DNA of 64,000 nucleotides. Source: Pseudomonas sp. MF4836 (GTDB lineage: Bacteria; Pseudomonadota; Gammaproteobacteria; Pseudomonadales; Pseudomonadaceae). Positions 37,668 to 46,263 of this stretch are shown piece by piece. The stretch lies in assembly GCF_002018875.1 (NCBI RefSeq), contig NZ_MVOL01000002.1:496001-560000 (forward strand), given 5' to 3'. The notes below the pieces were generated by a model. The model was not told where the DNA came from and did not search any database. It was given only the letters and a program-made list of their open reading frames with translations. Numbering within the stretch: position 1 is the first letter of the stretch; each line of letters begins with the position of its first letter. The translations under genes were made by a program, and so were the position numbers.

Positions 37668-37786
37668 CTGGGGTAAACCTTTGCCCATTGCCGTTGGCTG
37701 CGAGCTGGCAGGTTCGGGCGCTTGAAGGCTGCTGCCGCGATAGCGGTGGAAGGCGCCGTTACTCGACAGGCGCGTTGTTCAGCCAC

Positions 37787-37816
37787 AAAAAAGCCCGCTA
37801 CACAGCGGGCTTTTTT
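37787..37816. terminator. bidirectional terminator at the end of the Smp-like gene
   Basis: AAAAAAGCCCGCT and AGCGGGCTTTTTT enclose an ACAC loop, giving an intrinsic terminator in both directions. It ends the minus-strand gene 37833-39374. Its stem core is identical to that of the terminator at 37635-37667. Confidence 0.9.
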
Positions 37817-37832
37817 ATGGGCGGGGCCAGGC

Positions 37833-39374
37833 TTAAAGCTTGGCCCGTGTCTCGTGCATGCGTGCCAGCTGGCGCTCCAGCATCGATGGGTAGGGTTCCA
37901 TCAGGCGTTCGACGCAGCAGGCGCCTTCCGGGCTGGCGATTGGGCGAATGCGTGCGCGTTGGCGGATCAGCGCGTCATCACTGATCTTGCGTTCCACCAG
38001 CAGCAGATTGCGGCTGTGCTGGGACAGCGCCAGGGCATCCTGGGCGGTTTCGGTCAGCAGCAGGTCGATCTGGCTCAGGCCAAACAGCTCGTCACCCAGA
38101 GTCAGGCCCAGTTGCAATTGCAGGGTGATGCCGCTGTCCGCGACTTCGATCTGCAAGGCATGGCCCAGGGCGCGCAGCAGTTCGCCACAGCAGATGGCGT
38201 TGGTCAGGTAGTCGTCACCACTGTCTTCACTGTGGAACAGCATCAGGGTGCTGCCGTCGTTCAGGGTATGCAGCTCGCTCTGGTAGAGCGACGCAGCCTG
38301 GTCGAGGCAGTCGCGATAGCGTTCCAGCAGCTCCGTCAGTCGAGCACGGGGCAGGCGACGCAGCTGATCCTGGGCGCCGAGTTGTACCGCCAGCACCGCA
38401 CTGTGCTGCGGTTGCGCGGGCGTTACCGGCCGTGCCAGCGGCTTGGGTGCGGTGGGTGTGGTGTGATCGCGCAGGTCGGCGAACGGGTCTTCTTCGTCCA
38501 GTTCGTCTTCTTCGGCGCTGACCAGCCGCCGCGGCGCAGGCTTGAGGCCGGCGACCGGGGCGCTTTCATCAAAACTAGGGTCGCGCAAGTTACGCATCTC
38601 GAAGGCCGGCTCGCGGTCCTGCGGTTCGTCGTAATCCTCGTCGTCGTAATCGGCCTCGGGTTCGGGTGCCGGCTGCGGTTTCTCCGGTGCCAGGCGCGCA
38701 TGGAGCTGGCGCGCCAGGTCGCCGATTTCATCCTGGCGCTGGGTAGCCGGGGTGTGTTCGTCCATGTCACGCAGCCAGACCCGCAATTGCATCAGGGGGG
38801 TCGAGATGTGGCGCCCCAGGCGCAGGCTCAGGGCCAGGGCCAGGGCCAGCAGGATCGCGCTGAGGATGCCCATGCTCTGCAGGCTGATGGTCATCGGCTG
38901 CTGGAACTGCGCCATGTCCAGGCTGATCCGCAGGTTGCCGGCGGTCACGTCCTGGAAGGTGATCTTGGTCTGGTAGACGCCTTCGGTCTCGCCCAGCAGG
39001 CTGCTTTTCGGGCGTTGGCCGGCTTCGGCGAGGATCCGGTTATCGACGCTGTAGATGGCCGCGTGGGCCACCAGCGGATTTTTGGTCAGGTTGTTGAGCA
39101 GCACATTGAGGCTGAGGATGTCGTTGGACACCAGCAGCTCGGTCGCCGAAGTGGCGGTCTGGGTGGTCAGGCTTTGGCCCAGGGCATCGGCTTGTTCATG
39201 CATGGCTTGCTTGAATTGCAGGCCCATCACGCAGGCGTAGATCACCAGGGCCAGGGCGACCAGGATCACGTTATGGCTGGCAATGCGCAATGCAATCGGT
39301 ACACGGCGGTGGCGCAGTGCACGGAAGATCAGCAGAAAGAAATTATCGGTTTTAACAGGCGTGGGCCGGTTCAC
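37833..39374 (-). CDS. Smp/AhpA-like membrane protein with HAMP and degenerate cyclase-like domain
   Basis: A 513-residue inner-membrane protein. The first transmembrane helix is at about 31-51, a periplasmic sensor region runs from 52 to 165, a second helix is at 167-186, and a HAMP-like linker goes to about 228. An acidic, disordered stretch (230-322) precedes a C-terminal domain (324-475). AVLAVQL, LYQSELHTLNDGSTLMLFH and later blocks there resemble a class III nucleotide cyclase fold, but the metal-binding Asp pair is not evident. The N-terminal half matches E. coli Smp (YtjB), which also lies divergent from serB. The start is a GTG. Its function is unknown; signalling or surface sensing is an inference. 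Confidence 0.75.
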   Translation of the reverse strand: MNRPTPVKTDNFFLLIFRALRHRRVPIALRIASHNVILVALALVIYACVMGLQFKQAMHEQADALGQSLTTQTATSATELLVSNDILSLNVLLNNLTKNPLVAHAAIYSVDNRILAEAGQRPKSSLLGETEGVYQTKITFQDVTAGNLRISLDMAQFQQPMTISLQSMGILSAILLALALALSLRLGRHISTPLMQLRVWLRDMDEHTPATQRQDEIGDLARQLHARLAPEKPQPAPEPEADYDDEDYDEPQDREPAFEMRNLRDPSFDESAPVAGLKPAPRRLVSAEEDELDEEDPFADLRDHTTPTAPKPLARPVTPAQPQHSAVLAVQLGAQDQLRRLPRARLTELLERYRDCLDQAASLYQSELHTLNDGSTLMLFHSEDSGDDYLTNAICCGELLRALGHALQIEVADSGITLQLQLGLTLGDELFGLSQIDLLLTETAQDALALSQHSRNLLLVERKISDDALIRQRARIRPIASPEGACCVERLMEPYPSMLERQLARMHETRAKL

Positions 39375-39508
39375 TGAGCTCGGCTCTTTTGTCCGTGAAG
39401 TTGACGCGCAGTATAGCGACAGGCCCTAGGCCGGCAAAGCGCTGGCTGTGCCCGATGGTCACTGAATGTGGGTAGAATGCGGTTTTTTTCCACCTGCGGG
39501 GGTGCGCC

Positions 39509-40723
39509 TTGCGCGAAATCGTCCTGATAAACATCACCGGTGAAGATCGTCCCGGTCTCACTGCAGCCATTACCGGCGTTCTGGCCCAGGGTGGTGTGAA
39601 TATTCTCGACATCGGTCAGGCGGTGATCCACGACACCTTGTCGTTCGGCATCCTGGTTGAAATCCCGAGTACCGAACAAGCGTCCTCGGTGCTCAAGGAC
39701 ATTCTGTTCACCGCTTACAAGCTGGACCAACAGGTACGTTTCACCCCGGTTTCCGAAGAGGATTACCAGCAGTGGGTCGGCGGTCAGGGCAAGAAACGCC
39801 ATATTGTGACCCTGCTGACCCGCAAGGTGACGGCCGAGCAGTTGCAGCGAGTCAGTTCGATCACCGCCAAATACGGCCTGAACATCGACCATATCGACCG
39901 TCTGTCGGGGCGCATGCCCCTCGACACCCCGGCCGATCAAGGCAAAGGCTGCATCGAGTTCTCGGTGCGCGGTGAAGCCGCCGACCCCCAGGCATTGCGC
40001 GCCGAGTTCCTGAGCGTCGCCCAGGAATTGAACGTCGATATCGCCTTCCAGGAAGACTCGCTGTTCCGCCGCAATCGCCGCCTGGCGGTATTCGACATGG
40101 ACTCGACGCTGATCGAGGCCGAAGTCATCGATGAATTGGCCAAGGCCGCAGGCGTGGGTGACCGTGTTGCCGAAATCACCGAGCGGGCCATGGCCGGCGA
40201 ACTGGATTTTCGCGCCAGCTTCAAGGAACGCCTGGCGTTGCTCAAGGGGCTGGACGTCGGCGTGCTTGATTCCATAGGTGCATCACTGCGCCTGACCGAA
40301 GGCGCCGAGACGCTGTTTGCCGAGCTCAAGCGCCTGGGCTACAAAACCGCGATCCTCTCGGGCGGTTTCACCTATTTCGCCAAGCAACTGCAGGCCAAGC
40401 TGGGTATCGACTATGTGTTTGCCAACGAGCTGGAAGTGGTAGATGGCAAGGTGACGGGTGTGGCGGTCGAGCCGATTGTCGATGCCCAGCGCAAGGCTGA
40501 TCTGCTGCGCGAACTGGCGCACAAGGAAGGCTTGCGCCTGGAGCAGACCATTGCCGTGGGTGACGGCGCCAACGATTTGCCGATGCTGGCGATTGCCGGG
40601 TTGGGCGTGGCGTTTCGCGCCAAACCGCTGGTCAAGCAATCGGCCAAGCAGGCGATTTCCACCCTGGGCCTGGACGGTGTGCTGTACCTGCTGGGCTTCC
40701 GTGATCGCGACGGCCAGCTCTAA
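39509..40723 (+). CDS. serB: phosphoserine phosphatase
   Basis: Catalyses the last step of serine synthesis, phosphoserine to serine. The 404-residue protein has two N-terminal ACT-type regulatory domains (about 1-175; ITGEDRPGLTAAITGVLA is the first) and a C-terminal HAD phosphatase: VFDMDSTLIEAEVIDELA with the nucleophile Asp, ILSGGFTYF, and VGDGANDLPML. The start is a TTG behind a GGGGG ribosome binding site, which gives the ACT domain its proper beginning. It is divergent from the Smp-like gene; a terminator follows. Confidence 0.97.
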   Translation: MREIVLINITGEDRPGLTAAITGVLAQGGVNILDIGQAVIHDTLSFGILVEIPSTEQASSVLKDILFTAYKLDQQVRFTPVSEEDYQQWVGGQGKKRHIVTLLTRKVTAEQLQRVSSITAKYGLNIDHIDRLSGRMPLDTPADQGKGCIEFSVRGEAADPQALRAEFLSVAQELNVDIAFQEDSLFRRNRRLAVFDMDSTLIEAEVIDELAKAAGVGDRVAEITERAMAGELDFRASFKERLALLKGLDVGVLDSIGASLRLTEGAETLFAELKRLGYKTAILSGGFTYFAKQLQAKLGIDYVFANELEVVDGKVTGVAVEPIVDAQRKADLLRELAHKEGLRLEQTIAVGDGANDLPMLAIAGLGVAFRAKPLVKQSAKQAISTLGLDGVLYLLGFRDRDGQL

Positions 40724-40761
40724 GGGCCAGGTGTGCTGTTTTGCTCAGCTAACCCCCCCAT

Positions 40762-40792
40762 AAAAAACGCCGCTGATCAGCGGCGTTTTTTT
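40762..40792. terminator. bidirectional terminator between serB and psd
   Basis: AAAAAACGCCGCTG and CAGCGGCGTTTTTTT form a self-complementary hairpin centred on GATC. It serves the convergent serB and psd genes. Confidence 0.92.
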
Positions 40793-40808
40793 GCGTCCGG
40801 GAATGGCT

Positions 40809-41669
40809 TCAGGCTTTTGGCGAGCCCAGGCCCTGGCCCATCTGCACCGGCGAGCCGGCGACCAACTCCTGCGCCCACTGCACCTGATCCGGGCCGAACA
40901 GCACGATGGCGGTCGATCCCAGTTTGAAGCGGCCCAGCTCGGCGCCTTTTTCCAGGTGGATCGGCGCACGCGCGGCTTCGTCGTAACGCACGGTTTTCAG
41001 CTCGCGCTTGGGTGGCGTTACCAGGCCGGCCCAGACGGTTTCGATCGAAGCGACAATCATCGCCCCCACCAGCACCACGGCCATTGGGCCGCGTTCGGTA
41101 TCGAACAGGCATACCACGCGTTCGTTGCGGGCAAACAGCTCCGGGACGTTTTCGGCAGTGGTCTGGTTAACCGAGAAAATCCGGCCCGGCACGTAGACCA
41201 TTTCACGCAGGGTGCCGGCCAGCGGCATGTGCACGCGGTGGTAGTCCTTGGGCGACAGGTAGATGGTGGCGAAGTCGCCGCCCATGAACGGCGCGGCAAC
41301 GGCAGCATCCCCGCCCAGCAGTTCGAGCACGCTGTAGCTGTGGCCTTTGGCCTGGAACACCCGGCCATGTTCAATCGGGCCGAGCTGGCTGACGGCGCCG
41401 TCGGCCGGGCTGAGGATGGCGCCCGGGGTTTGGTCCAGCGGGCGGGCGCCGTCTTTCAGGGCGCGGGTGAAGAAGGCGTTGAAGTGCTCGTAGGCACTCA
41501 GGTCTTCCACCAGGGCCTGGGACATGTCCACTTGATAACGCTTGGCGAACCAGGCAGTGAAGGCATTCTTGAACCAGCGCACGCGGCACTCGGCAATGCA
41601 GCCGGCCAGGCGCGACAGCAGGTGGTGAGGCAGCAGGTACTGGCTGAGGATAAACAAACGCTTTTTCAT
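40809..41669 (-). CDS. psd: phosphatidylserine decarboxylase proenzyme
   Basis: Converts phosphatidylserine to phosphatidylethanolamine at the inner membrane. The 286-residue proenzyme cleaves itself at the LGST motif ([11 protein letters not shown], about 250-260) to create the pyruvoyl cofactor on the new alpha chain. [12 protein letters not shown] and [14 protein letters not shown] hold the other conserved Asp and His of the self-cleavage triad. AAGGA precedes the ATG. It is 18 bases downstream of the rhodanese gene, and the two are probably co-transcribed. Confidence 0.97.
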   Translation of the reverse strand: MKKRLFILSQYLLPHHLLSRLAGCIAECRVRWFKNAFTAWFAKRYQVDMSQALVEDLSAYEHFNAFFTRALKDGARPLDQTPGAILSPADGAVSQLGPIEHGRVFQAKGHSYSVLELLGGDAAVAAPFMGGDFATIYLSPKDYHRVHMPLAGTLREMVYVPGRIFSVNQTTAENVPELFARNERVVCLFDTERGPMAVVLVGAMIVASIETVWAGLVTPPKRELKTVRYDEAARAPIHLEKGAELGRFKLGSTAIVLFGPDQVQWAQELVAGSPVQMGQGLGSPKA

Positions 41670-41687
41670 TAACTGTCCTTAAAAACC

Positions 41688-42503
41688 TTAAATCTCTACA
41701 GGCGTGTCGGGGTGGTTGCCCCATTCGCCCCAGGAACCGGCATAGCCCTTGACCCGCGGATAACCGAGCGCCTTGGCCACCAGGTAGGTGAAGCCAGAGC
41801 GGTGGTGGGTCTGGCAGTGGGTGATGATTTCTTTGTCTTTGCTGATGCCGAGGTTTTCGAGGATCTGCGGCATGTCGGAGCGGATGCGCAGGTTGCGCGT
41901 CTGGTCCATGCCGGCGGTCCACTCGAAATTCACAGCGCCGGGGATGTGGCCGCCTTTGGCTGCCAGGACTTTTTCGCCCGAGTACTCCAGCGGTCCACGG
42001 GCATCCCAGATCGCCAGGTCGGCAGCGCCGAGGCGGCTTTGCAGGTACTCGCGAGTGGCGGTGGGTTCGTCGTGCAGGGTCAGGGCGACCGGGCCGCCAG
42101 CGGCCGCCGGCACAGCAGTGGACACCGGCAGGCCTTGCGCCAGCCAGGACAGCAGGCCGCCATCGAGGTAGTGATACCGGGTGTGGCCGATGACATCGAG
42201 CAGCCAGATGAAGCGCCCGGCCCAGCCGCCGCCTTCATCGTCGTAGACCACATAGACCGCGTTGGGGTTGTGCCCCAGTTCGCCGAACAGCGCTTCAAGC
42301 GCGCCTTGGGTCGGCAGCAGGCCCGGTGCGGGAGGCTGGCCGAGCTGGGTGCGCTTGGGGTCGACAAAGTGGGCGCCGGGAATATGGCCGGTGGCATAGC
42401 GAGCGGCGCTGGTCAGGTCGACCAGGATCAGTTCGCGGGATTCGAGGCGGTCGAGCAAGTCGCTCGGCTCGATAACCAGCGGCAAGCCAGAGAAGTCAGA
42501 CAT
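41688..42503 (-). CDS. rhdA: thiosulfate sulfurtransferase (rhodanese)
   Basis: Transfers sulfane sulfur from thiosulfate to cyanide or other acceptors. The 271-residue protein has two rhodanese domains; the C-terminal one is active, with THCQTHHRSG (catalytic Cys about residue 230), the same loop as Azotobacter RhdA. The N-terminal domain lacks a Cys in the equivalent loop, where VVYDDEGGGWAG is seen. The ATG at 42503 has GGAGA upstream; longer starts in frame run through AT-poor non-homologous sequence. In cyanogenic pseudomonads it helps detoxify cyanide. Confidence 0.95.
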   Translation of the reverse strand: MSDFSGLPLVIEPSDLLDRLESRELILVDLTSAARYATGHIPGAHFVDPKRTQLGQPPAPGLLPTQGALEALFGELGHNPNAVYVVYDDEGGGWAGRFIWLLDVIGHTRYHYLDGGLLSWLAQGLPVSTAVPAAAGGPVALTLHDEPTATREYLQSRLGAADLAIWDARGPLEYSGEKVLAAKGGHIPGAVNFEWTAGMDQTRNLRIRSDMPQILENLGISKDKEIITHCQTHHRSGFTYLVAKALGYPRVKGYAGSWGEWGNHPDTPVEI

Positions 42504-42546
42504 GTGAGGTCTCCAGAGCACAAAGGGGAGGATTGTAGCGCAAGCG

Positions 42547-44085
42547 TCATTGGCTGCGGTTGGTAAAGCTGTGAAGGGCTTTTTCAATACATTGCGCAGT
42601 TTTGCCAAAGGCCTGGACGCTGATTTCCGAGAACGGCCCGCCGCCCTGGTCGGCGGCGATCAGCATCACCACGCGGCCGTTGCTCGAGAGTGAGCGCAGC
42701 AGCAGGTGCTCGCCACGGAACAGGCCGCGCAACTGCGGCGGCAGCAGGGCCGAGAATTGCGCGTTGTTGTCCGGGTTCAGGCGCACCTGAGCCGATTTGG
42801 TCACCAGGCGTTGCAGCACGTTGCTCTGGCTGACGCGCAGGGTCAGGTTCGCCGACTCCGCAGGCAGGCCGGCAATTTGTTGTGCCCGCAGATTGGCCAG
42901 GCCGCGATCGACCATCAGCAGCATCACCCGGCGCATGCCACAGGCCACCAGCGCATCGCAGGCGGCGCTGGTGAGGTGCAGCGCATTGCGAAAGGCGCTC
43001 GGTTCGACCAACAGTTGTGCACATTGTTCGCGCCAGTGTCCCAGCGCTTCGGCAGTCGGTGCCGGCGCCGGCAGCAAACCCTTGGGCAGGCGCCGTGCAT
43101 CCCACGGCCAGAGCAAGGCCTCGGCAGGGTGCCAGAGACCGGGCGCCGCGTCGTTGCGCGCGCTGATCACCGCCTGCTGGTGCAGCTGCTGTTGCAGGTT
43201 GTCCATGGGCATTTGCAGATAAAGGCTGGTCAGGTGCTGCCAGCGCAGGCAGTGGGTGCTGTCCCAGGCGTATTGCGCCGAAAGTGCCAGGCCGTTGGCC
43301 AGCAACACGCTGTTGGCCGGCTGGTTCAGCCAGCGACGCAGGTCGGGGTCGGCATCCAGGCGTTGTTGCTGATGCAGTGGATGTTCGCTGTCGCGGGCAA
43401 TGTGCAGGACCTTGACCAGCAGCCGGCGCTCGCTGATCAACAGGCGATAGCCCTGTTGGACCCAGATCGGCAGGTGCCAGACCTCCACCAGTGCCTGGCA
43501 TATCTCCAGCAACCTGACGCCGAACAACTCCAGCTCGACCTTGTGCGCCGATTCATGCTTGTGGATAACTCGCAGTTCCCACTCTTCCAGCAGCTTCGGC
43601 TGGGCCAGGGCCAGGGGCCACAGTGGCGATAGAAACAGCAGACTGCCCCAGTGGATGTCCTGCCAGAGGCGGGCCAGGCGGCTGGCGAAAAAACCATTGG
43701 CCTGCTGGCTGGCGTGCTGGCTGATCAGTTGCAGTTGGCGCAGGACCGGCGGGATCTGCCCTTCCGGCAGCGCTGGCAGGCGAGCGAGCAGTTCTTCGGT
43801 GCGCTTGAGGCCCAGGCGGTTGAGGGCGACCTCAAGGTTTTCCGCAGGCTCGCTCATGCTGCCGTGGGTATGCCGATTGGCCTCGCGGATGATGCTCAAG
43901 GCCAGCGCTGGGCTGTTCTGCATCAGGTCGGCGATATCGCGCAACGAACTGCGGCTGTCGGCGATGGCTCGACAGACTTTGTCGTGGCTGACTTGCGGCA
44001 CCGGCAACGGCACCCCGTCCAGGAGCTTTATCCAGCCGCTGAGGGTCGTCGGTCGGGGAGTTGGGACTGTCGTTTCATTAGACAT
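42547..44085 (-). CDS. HDOD-domain protein with GAF-like C terminus
   Basis: A 512-residue cytoplasmic protein. The N-terminal region (about 20-215) is an HDOD domain, a catalytically inactive HD-type fold used in signalling: PVPQVSHDKVCRAIADSRSS, LMQNSPALALSIIREANRH and ALNRLGLKRTEELLARLP are its helices. The C-terminal 140 residues (MLLMVDRGLANLRAQ onward) resemble a GAF sensor domain. The ATG at 44085 is preferred over a TTG four codons upstream, although neither has a strong ribosome binding site. It lies divergently next to motAB, with about 165 bases between. Its role is unknown; PA4955 is in the same place. Confidence 0.78.
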   Translation of the reverse strand: MSNETTVPTPRPTTLSGWIKLLDGVPLPVPQVSHDKVCRAIADSRSSLRDIADLMQNSPALALSIIREANRHTHGSMSEPAENLEVALNRLGLKRTEELLARLPALPEGQIPPVLRQLQLISQHASQQANGFFASRLARLWQDIHWGSLLFLSPLWPLALAQPKLLEEWELRVIHKHESAHKVELELFGVRLLEICQALVEVWHLPIWVQQGYRLLISERRLLVKVLHIARDSEHPLHQQQRLDADPDLRRWLNQPANSVLLANGLALSAQYAWDSTHCLRWQHLTSLYLQMPMDNLQQQLHQQAVISARNDAAPGLWHPAEALLWPWDARRLPKGLLPAPAPTAEALGHWREQCAQLLVEPSAFRNALHLTSAACDALVACGMRRVMLLMVDRGLANLRAQQIAGLPAESANLTLRVSQSNVLQRLVTKSAQVRLNPDNNAQFSALLPPQLRGLFRGEHLLLRSLSSNGRVVMLIAADQGGGPFSEISVQAFGKTAQCIEKALHSFTNRSQ

Positions 44086-44156
44086 GGCTGGGCGCAATCA
44101 TCGTCTGCTGTAAACACGCCCAGAGCGGGCCAAACTGGCTTTTCGCCTTAACTGGC

Positions 44157-44183
44157 TATAGTCTGGCGCAGTTTTGCCGATAA
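44157..44183 (+). promoter_or_regulatory. FliA (sigma-28) promoter of motAB
   Basis: TATAGTCT (44157-44164) and GCCGATAA (44176-44183) are separated by 11 bases. The -10 is a perfect match to the flagellar sigma-28 consensus, and the -35 matches six of eight positions of TAAAGTTT. It lies 69 bases upstream of the motA ATG. Confidence 0.82.
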
Positions 44184-44251
44184 GTAGAAGAAGAGTTTTA
44201 AGAACTTCCGAATATGACCTTGAACCCGACTCAATAAGTACTCTCCTACCT

Positions 44252-45103
44252 ATGGCTAAAATTATCGGCATCATCGTCGTATTCGCGAGCGTGCTCGGCG
44301 GATACGTGCTCTCACACGGCAAAATCGCAGCCCTGATCCAGCCTTTCGAAGTGCTGATCATCGGCGGCGCGGCCTTTGGCGCATTCCTGCAGGCCAACCC
44401 CGGCTATATGACGATGCACGTCATCAAGAAATCCCTGGGGATGTTCAGTTCGCGCTTCACCCACACGTTCTATCTGGAAGTGCTGGGCCTGGTGTACGAG
44501 ATCCTCAACAAGAGCCGCCGCGAAGGCATGATGGCGATCGAGGGAGATATCGAGGACGCTGCCGCCAGCCCGATTTTCGCCAAGTACCCGGCGGTGCTCA
44601 AAGACGCCCGCATGACCGCTTATATCTGTGACTACCTGCGCATCATGTCCTCCGGCAACATGGCTCCCCACGAGCTTGAAGGCCTGTTCGACATGGAGCT
44701 GTTCAGCATGAAGGAAGACCTCGAGCATCCTTCCCATGCGGTGACCGGCATCGCCGACGCCATGCCCGGCTTCGGTATCGTTGCCGCGGTATTGGGGATC
44801 GTGGTGACCATGGCTTCCCTGGGTGAGGGCGACCAGAAGTCCATCGGTCTGCACGTAGGTGCGGCGTTGGTGGGTACCTTCTTCGGTATTCTCGCGGCGT
44901 ACGGCTTCTTCGGCCCGCTGGCCACCTCCCTGGCCCACGATGCCAAGGAAGAACTGAACGTCTACGAAGCCATCAAGGCGGCCCTGGTCGCCTCCGCTTC
45001 CGGCATGCCGCCATCGCTGGCTGTGGAGTTCGGGCGCAAGGTGCTGTACCCGGCGCACCGTCCAAGCTTCGCCGAGCTGGAACAAGCGGTTCGCGGTCGC
45101 TAA
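44252..45103 (+). CDS. motA: flagellar motor stator protein MotA
   Basis: This inner-membrane proton-channel subunit of the flagellar stator has 283 residues and four transmembrane helices: two near the N terminus (IIGIIVVFASVLGGYVLSHG and the FEVLIIGGAAFGAFL region) and two after a large cytoplasmic loop (FGIVAAVLGIVVTMASLG and GAALVGTFFGILAAYGFFGP). The ATG at 44252 begins the standard MAKIIG N terminus; the frame is open 78 bases further upstream across the promoter. The start of motB follows four bases after the stop. Confidence 0.96.
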   Translation: MAKIIGIIVVFASVLGGYVLSHGKIAALIQPFEVLIIGGAAFGAFLQANPGYMTMHVIKKSLGMFSSRFTHTFYLEVLGLVYEILNKSRREGMMAIEGDIEDAAASPIFAKYPAVLKDARMTAYICDYLRIMSSGNMAPHELEGLFDMELFSMKEDLEHPSHAVTGIADAMPGFGIVAAVLGIVVTMASLGEGDQKSIGLHVGAALVGTFFGILAAYGFFGPLATSLAHDAKEELNVYEAIKAALVASASGMPPSLAVEFGRKVLYPAHRPSFAELEQAVRGR

Positions 45104-45106
45104 GTC

Positions 45107-46207
45107 ATGGAAAATAACCAGCCGATTATCATCAAGCGCGTCAAGCGCTTCGCTGGCGGACACCACGGGGGCGCCTGGAAAATCGCCTTCGCCGACTTCG
45201 CCACGGCGATGATGGCGTTCTTTCTGGTGCTGTGGTTGTTGTCCACCGCCACCCCGGAACAGAAGATCGCCATCGCCGGTTACTTCAAAGACCCGATCGG
45301 CTTCTCCGAAAGCGGCACACCCTACATCATCGACTTGGGCGGTTCGCCTGAGCTGGCGCCGGACACCACCCTCAACCCCGAGGTGAAGTCCCAGCCACAG
45401 CCGGACAAGGTGACGGTCGATTCCGAACAGGTCGAGGGCATGGCCGAGCAGGTCGAGCGCGAACGTCTCGAGCTGTTGTTGCAGGAGCTGCAGAACAAGG
45501 TTGAAGAGAACCCGCAGCTGCAGAAATTCAAGGACCAGATCCTGTTCGAAATCACCCAGGACGGCTTGCGCATCCAGATCATGGACGCCGAGAACCGGCC
45601 GATGTTCGACTCGGGTAGCGCGCGTCTGAAACCGTATTTCGAAGACATCCTGCTGGCCATGGCCGACACCATCAAAGCGGTGCCGAACAAGATCAGTATC
45701 AGCGGCCACACCGATGCCAAGCCGTACTCGGGCGCCGGTGACTTTGGCAACTGGGAGCTTTCGGCCAACCGTGCCAACGCCGCACGCCGCGCCCTGGTCG
45801 CGGGCAGCTATCCCGACTCCCAGGTGGCACGGGTGGTGGGGTATGCCTCGTCGTCGCTGTTCGATCGCAAGGACCCGTTCAACCCGGTCAACCGGCGGAT
45901 CGATATCGTGGTCCTGACCAAGAAGGCACAGCGTGCCATCGAGGGTGAGCAACTGCCGGCCGATGTGCCGACTCAGGGGCAGGGTGCGCCGGGCGAAGTG
46001 CCGGGGGCTGCGGCTGATCCGAATGCCTTGCCGCCAGGCGCCGATCCGCTGCCGGCCCATGAAGTGCGGCAGCGCCTGAATATCTTCGAGGATGGGGTGT
46101 TGAAGATGGATGAGCCCGGCAAGTCTGGCCAGCCTTCGACCGCACCGGCACCGGCCACGCCACCTGTGGCGCCACCGCCAGCGTCTGCGCCCGCAGCGCC
46201 GAAGTAA
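45107..46207 (+). CDS. motB: flagellar motor stator protein MotB
   Basis: This stator partner of MotA is anchored in the cell wall. The 366-residue protein has a single transmembrane helix (about 26-48, IAFADFATAMMAFFLVLWLL) with the proton-binding Asp at residue 30. A linker follows, then the OmpA-like peptidoglycan-binding domain (about 165-290; SISGHTDAKPYSG and NPVNRRIDIVV). The tail after 290 is rich in Pro and Ala, with little conservation expected. It is co-transcribed with motA. Confidence 0.96.
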   Translation: MENNQPIIIKRVKRFAGGHHGGAWKIAFADFATAMMAFFLVLWLLSTATPEQKIAIAGYFKDPIGFSESGTPYIIDLGGSPELAPDTTLNPEVKSQPQPDKVTVDSEQVEGMAEQVERERLELLLQELQNKVEENPQLQKFKDQILFEITQDGLRIQIMDAENRPMFDSGSARLKPYFEDILLAMADTIKAVPNKISISGHTDAKPYSGAGDFGNWELSANRANAARRALVAGSYPDSQVARVVGYASSSLFDRKDPFNPVNRRIDIVVLTKKAQRAIEGEQLPADVPTQGQGAPGEVPGAAADPNALPPGADPLPAHEVRQRLNIFEDGVLKMDEPGKSGQPSTAPAPATPPVAPPPASAPAAPK

Positions 46208-46212
46208 CCCAC

Positions 46213-46242
46213 AAAAAAGGCCGCGATGATCGCGGCCTTTTT
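46213..46242. terminator. bidirectional terminator between motB and rsgA
   Basis: AAAAAAGGCCGCGA pairs with TCGCGGCCTTTTT around a TGA loop. It lies between the convergent motB and rsgA genes. Confidence 0.92.
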
Positions 46243-46263
46243 GTCAGTGCGGGGTACGACAGG

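Noticed and set aside
44166..44182. TGGCGCAGTTTTGCC as a sigma-54 site before motA
   Set aside because: The GG and GC are nine, not ten, bases apart, and the overlapping FliA promoter is a far better match.
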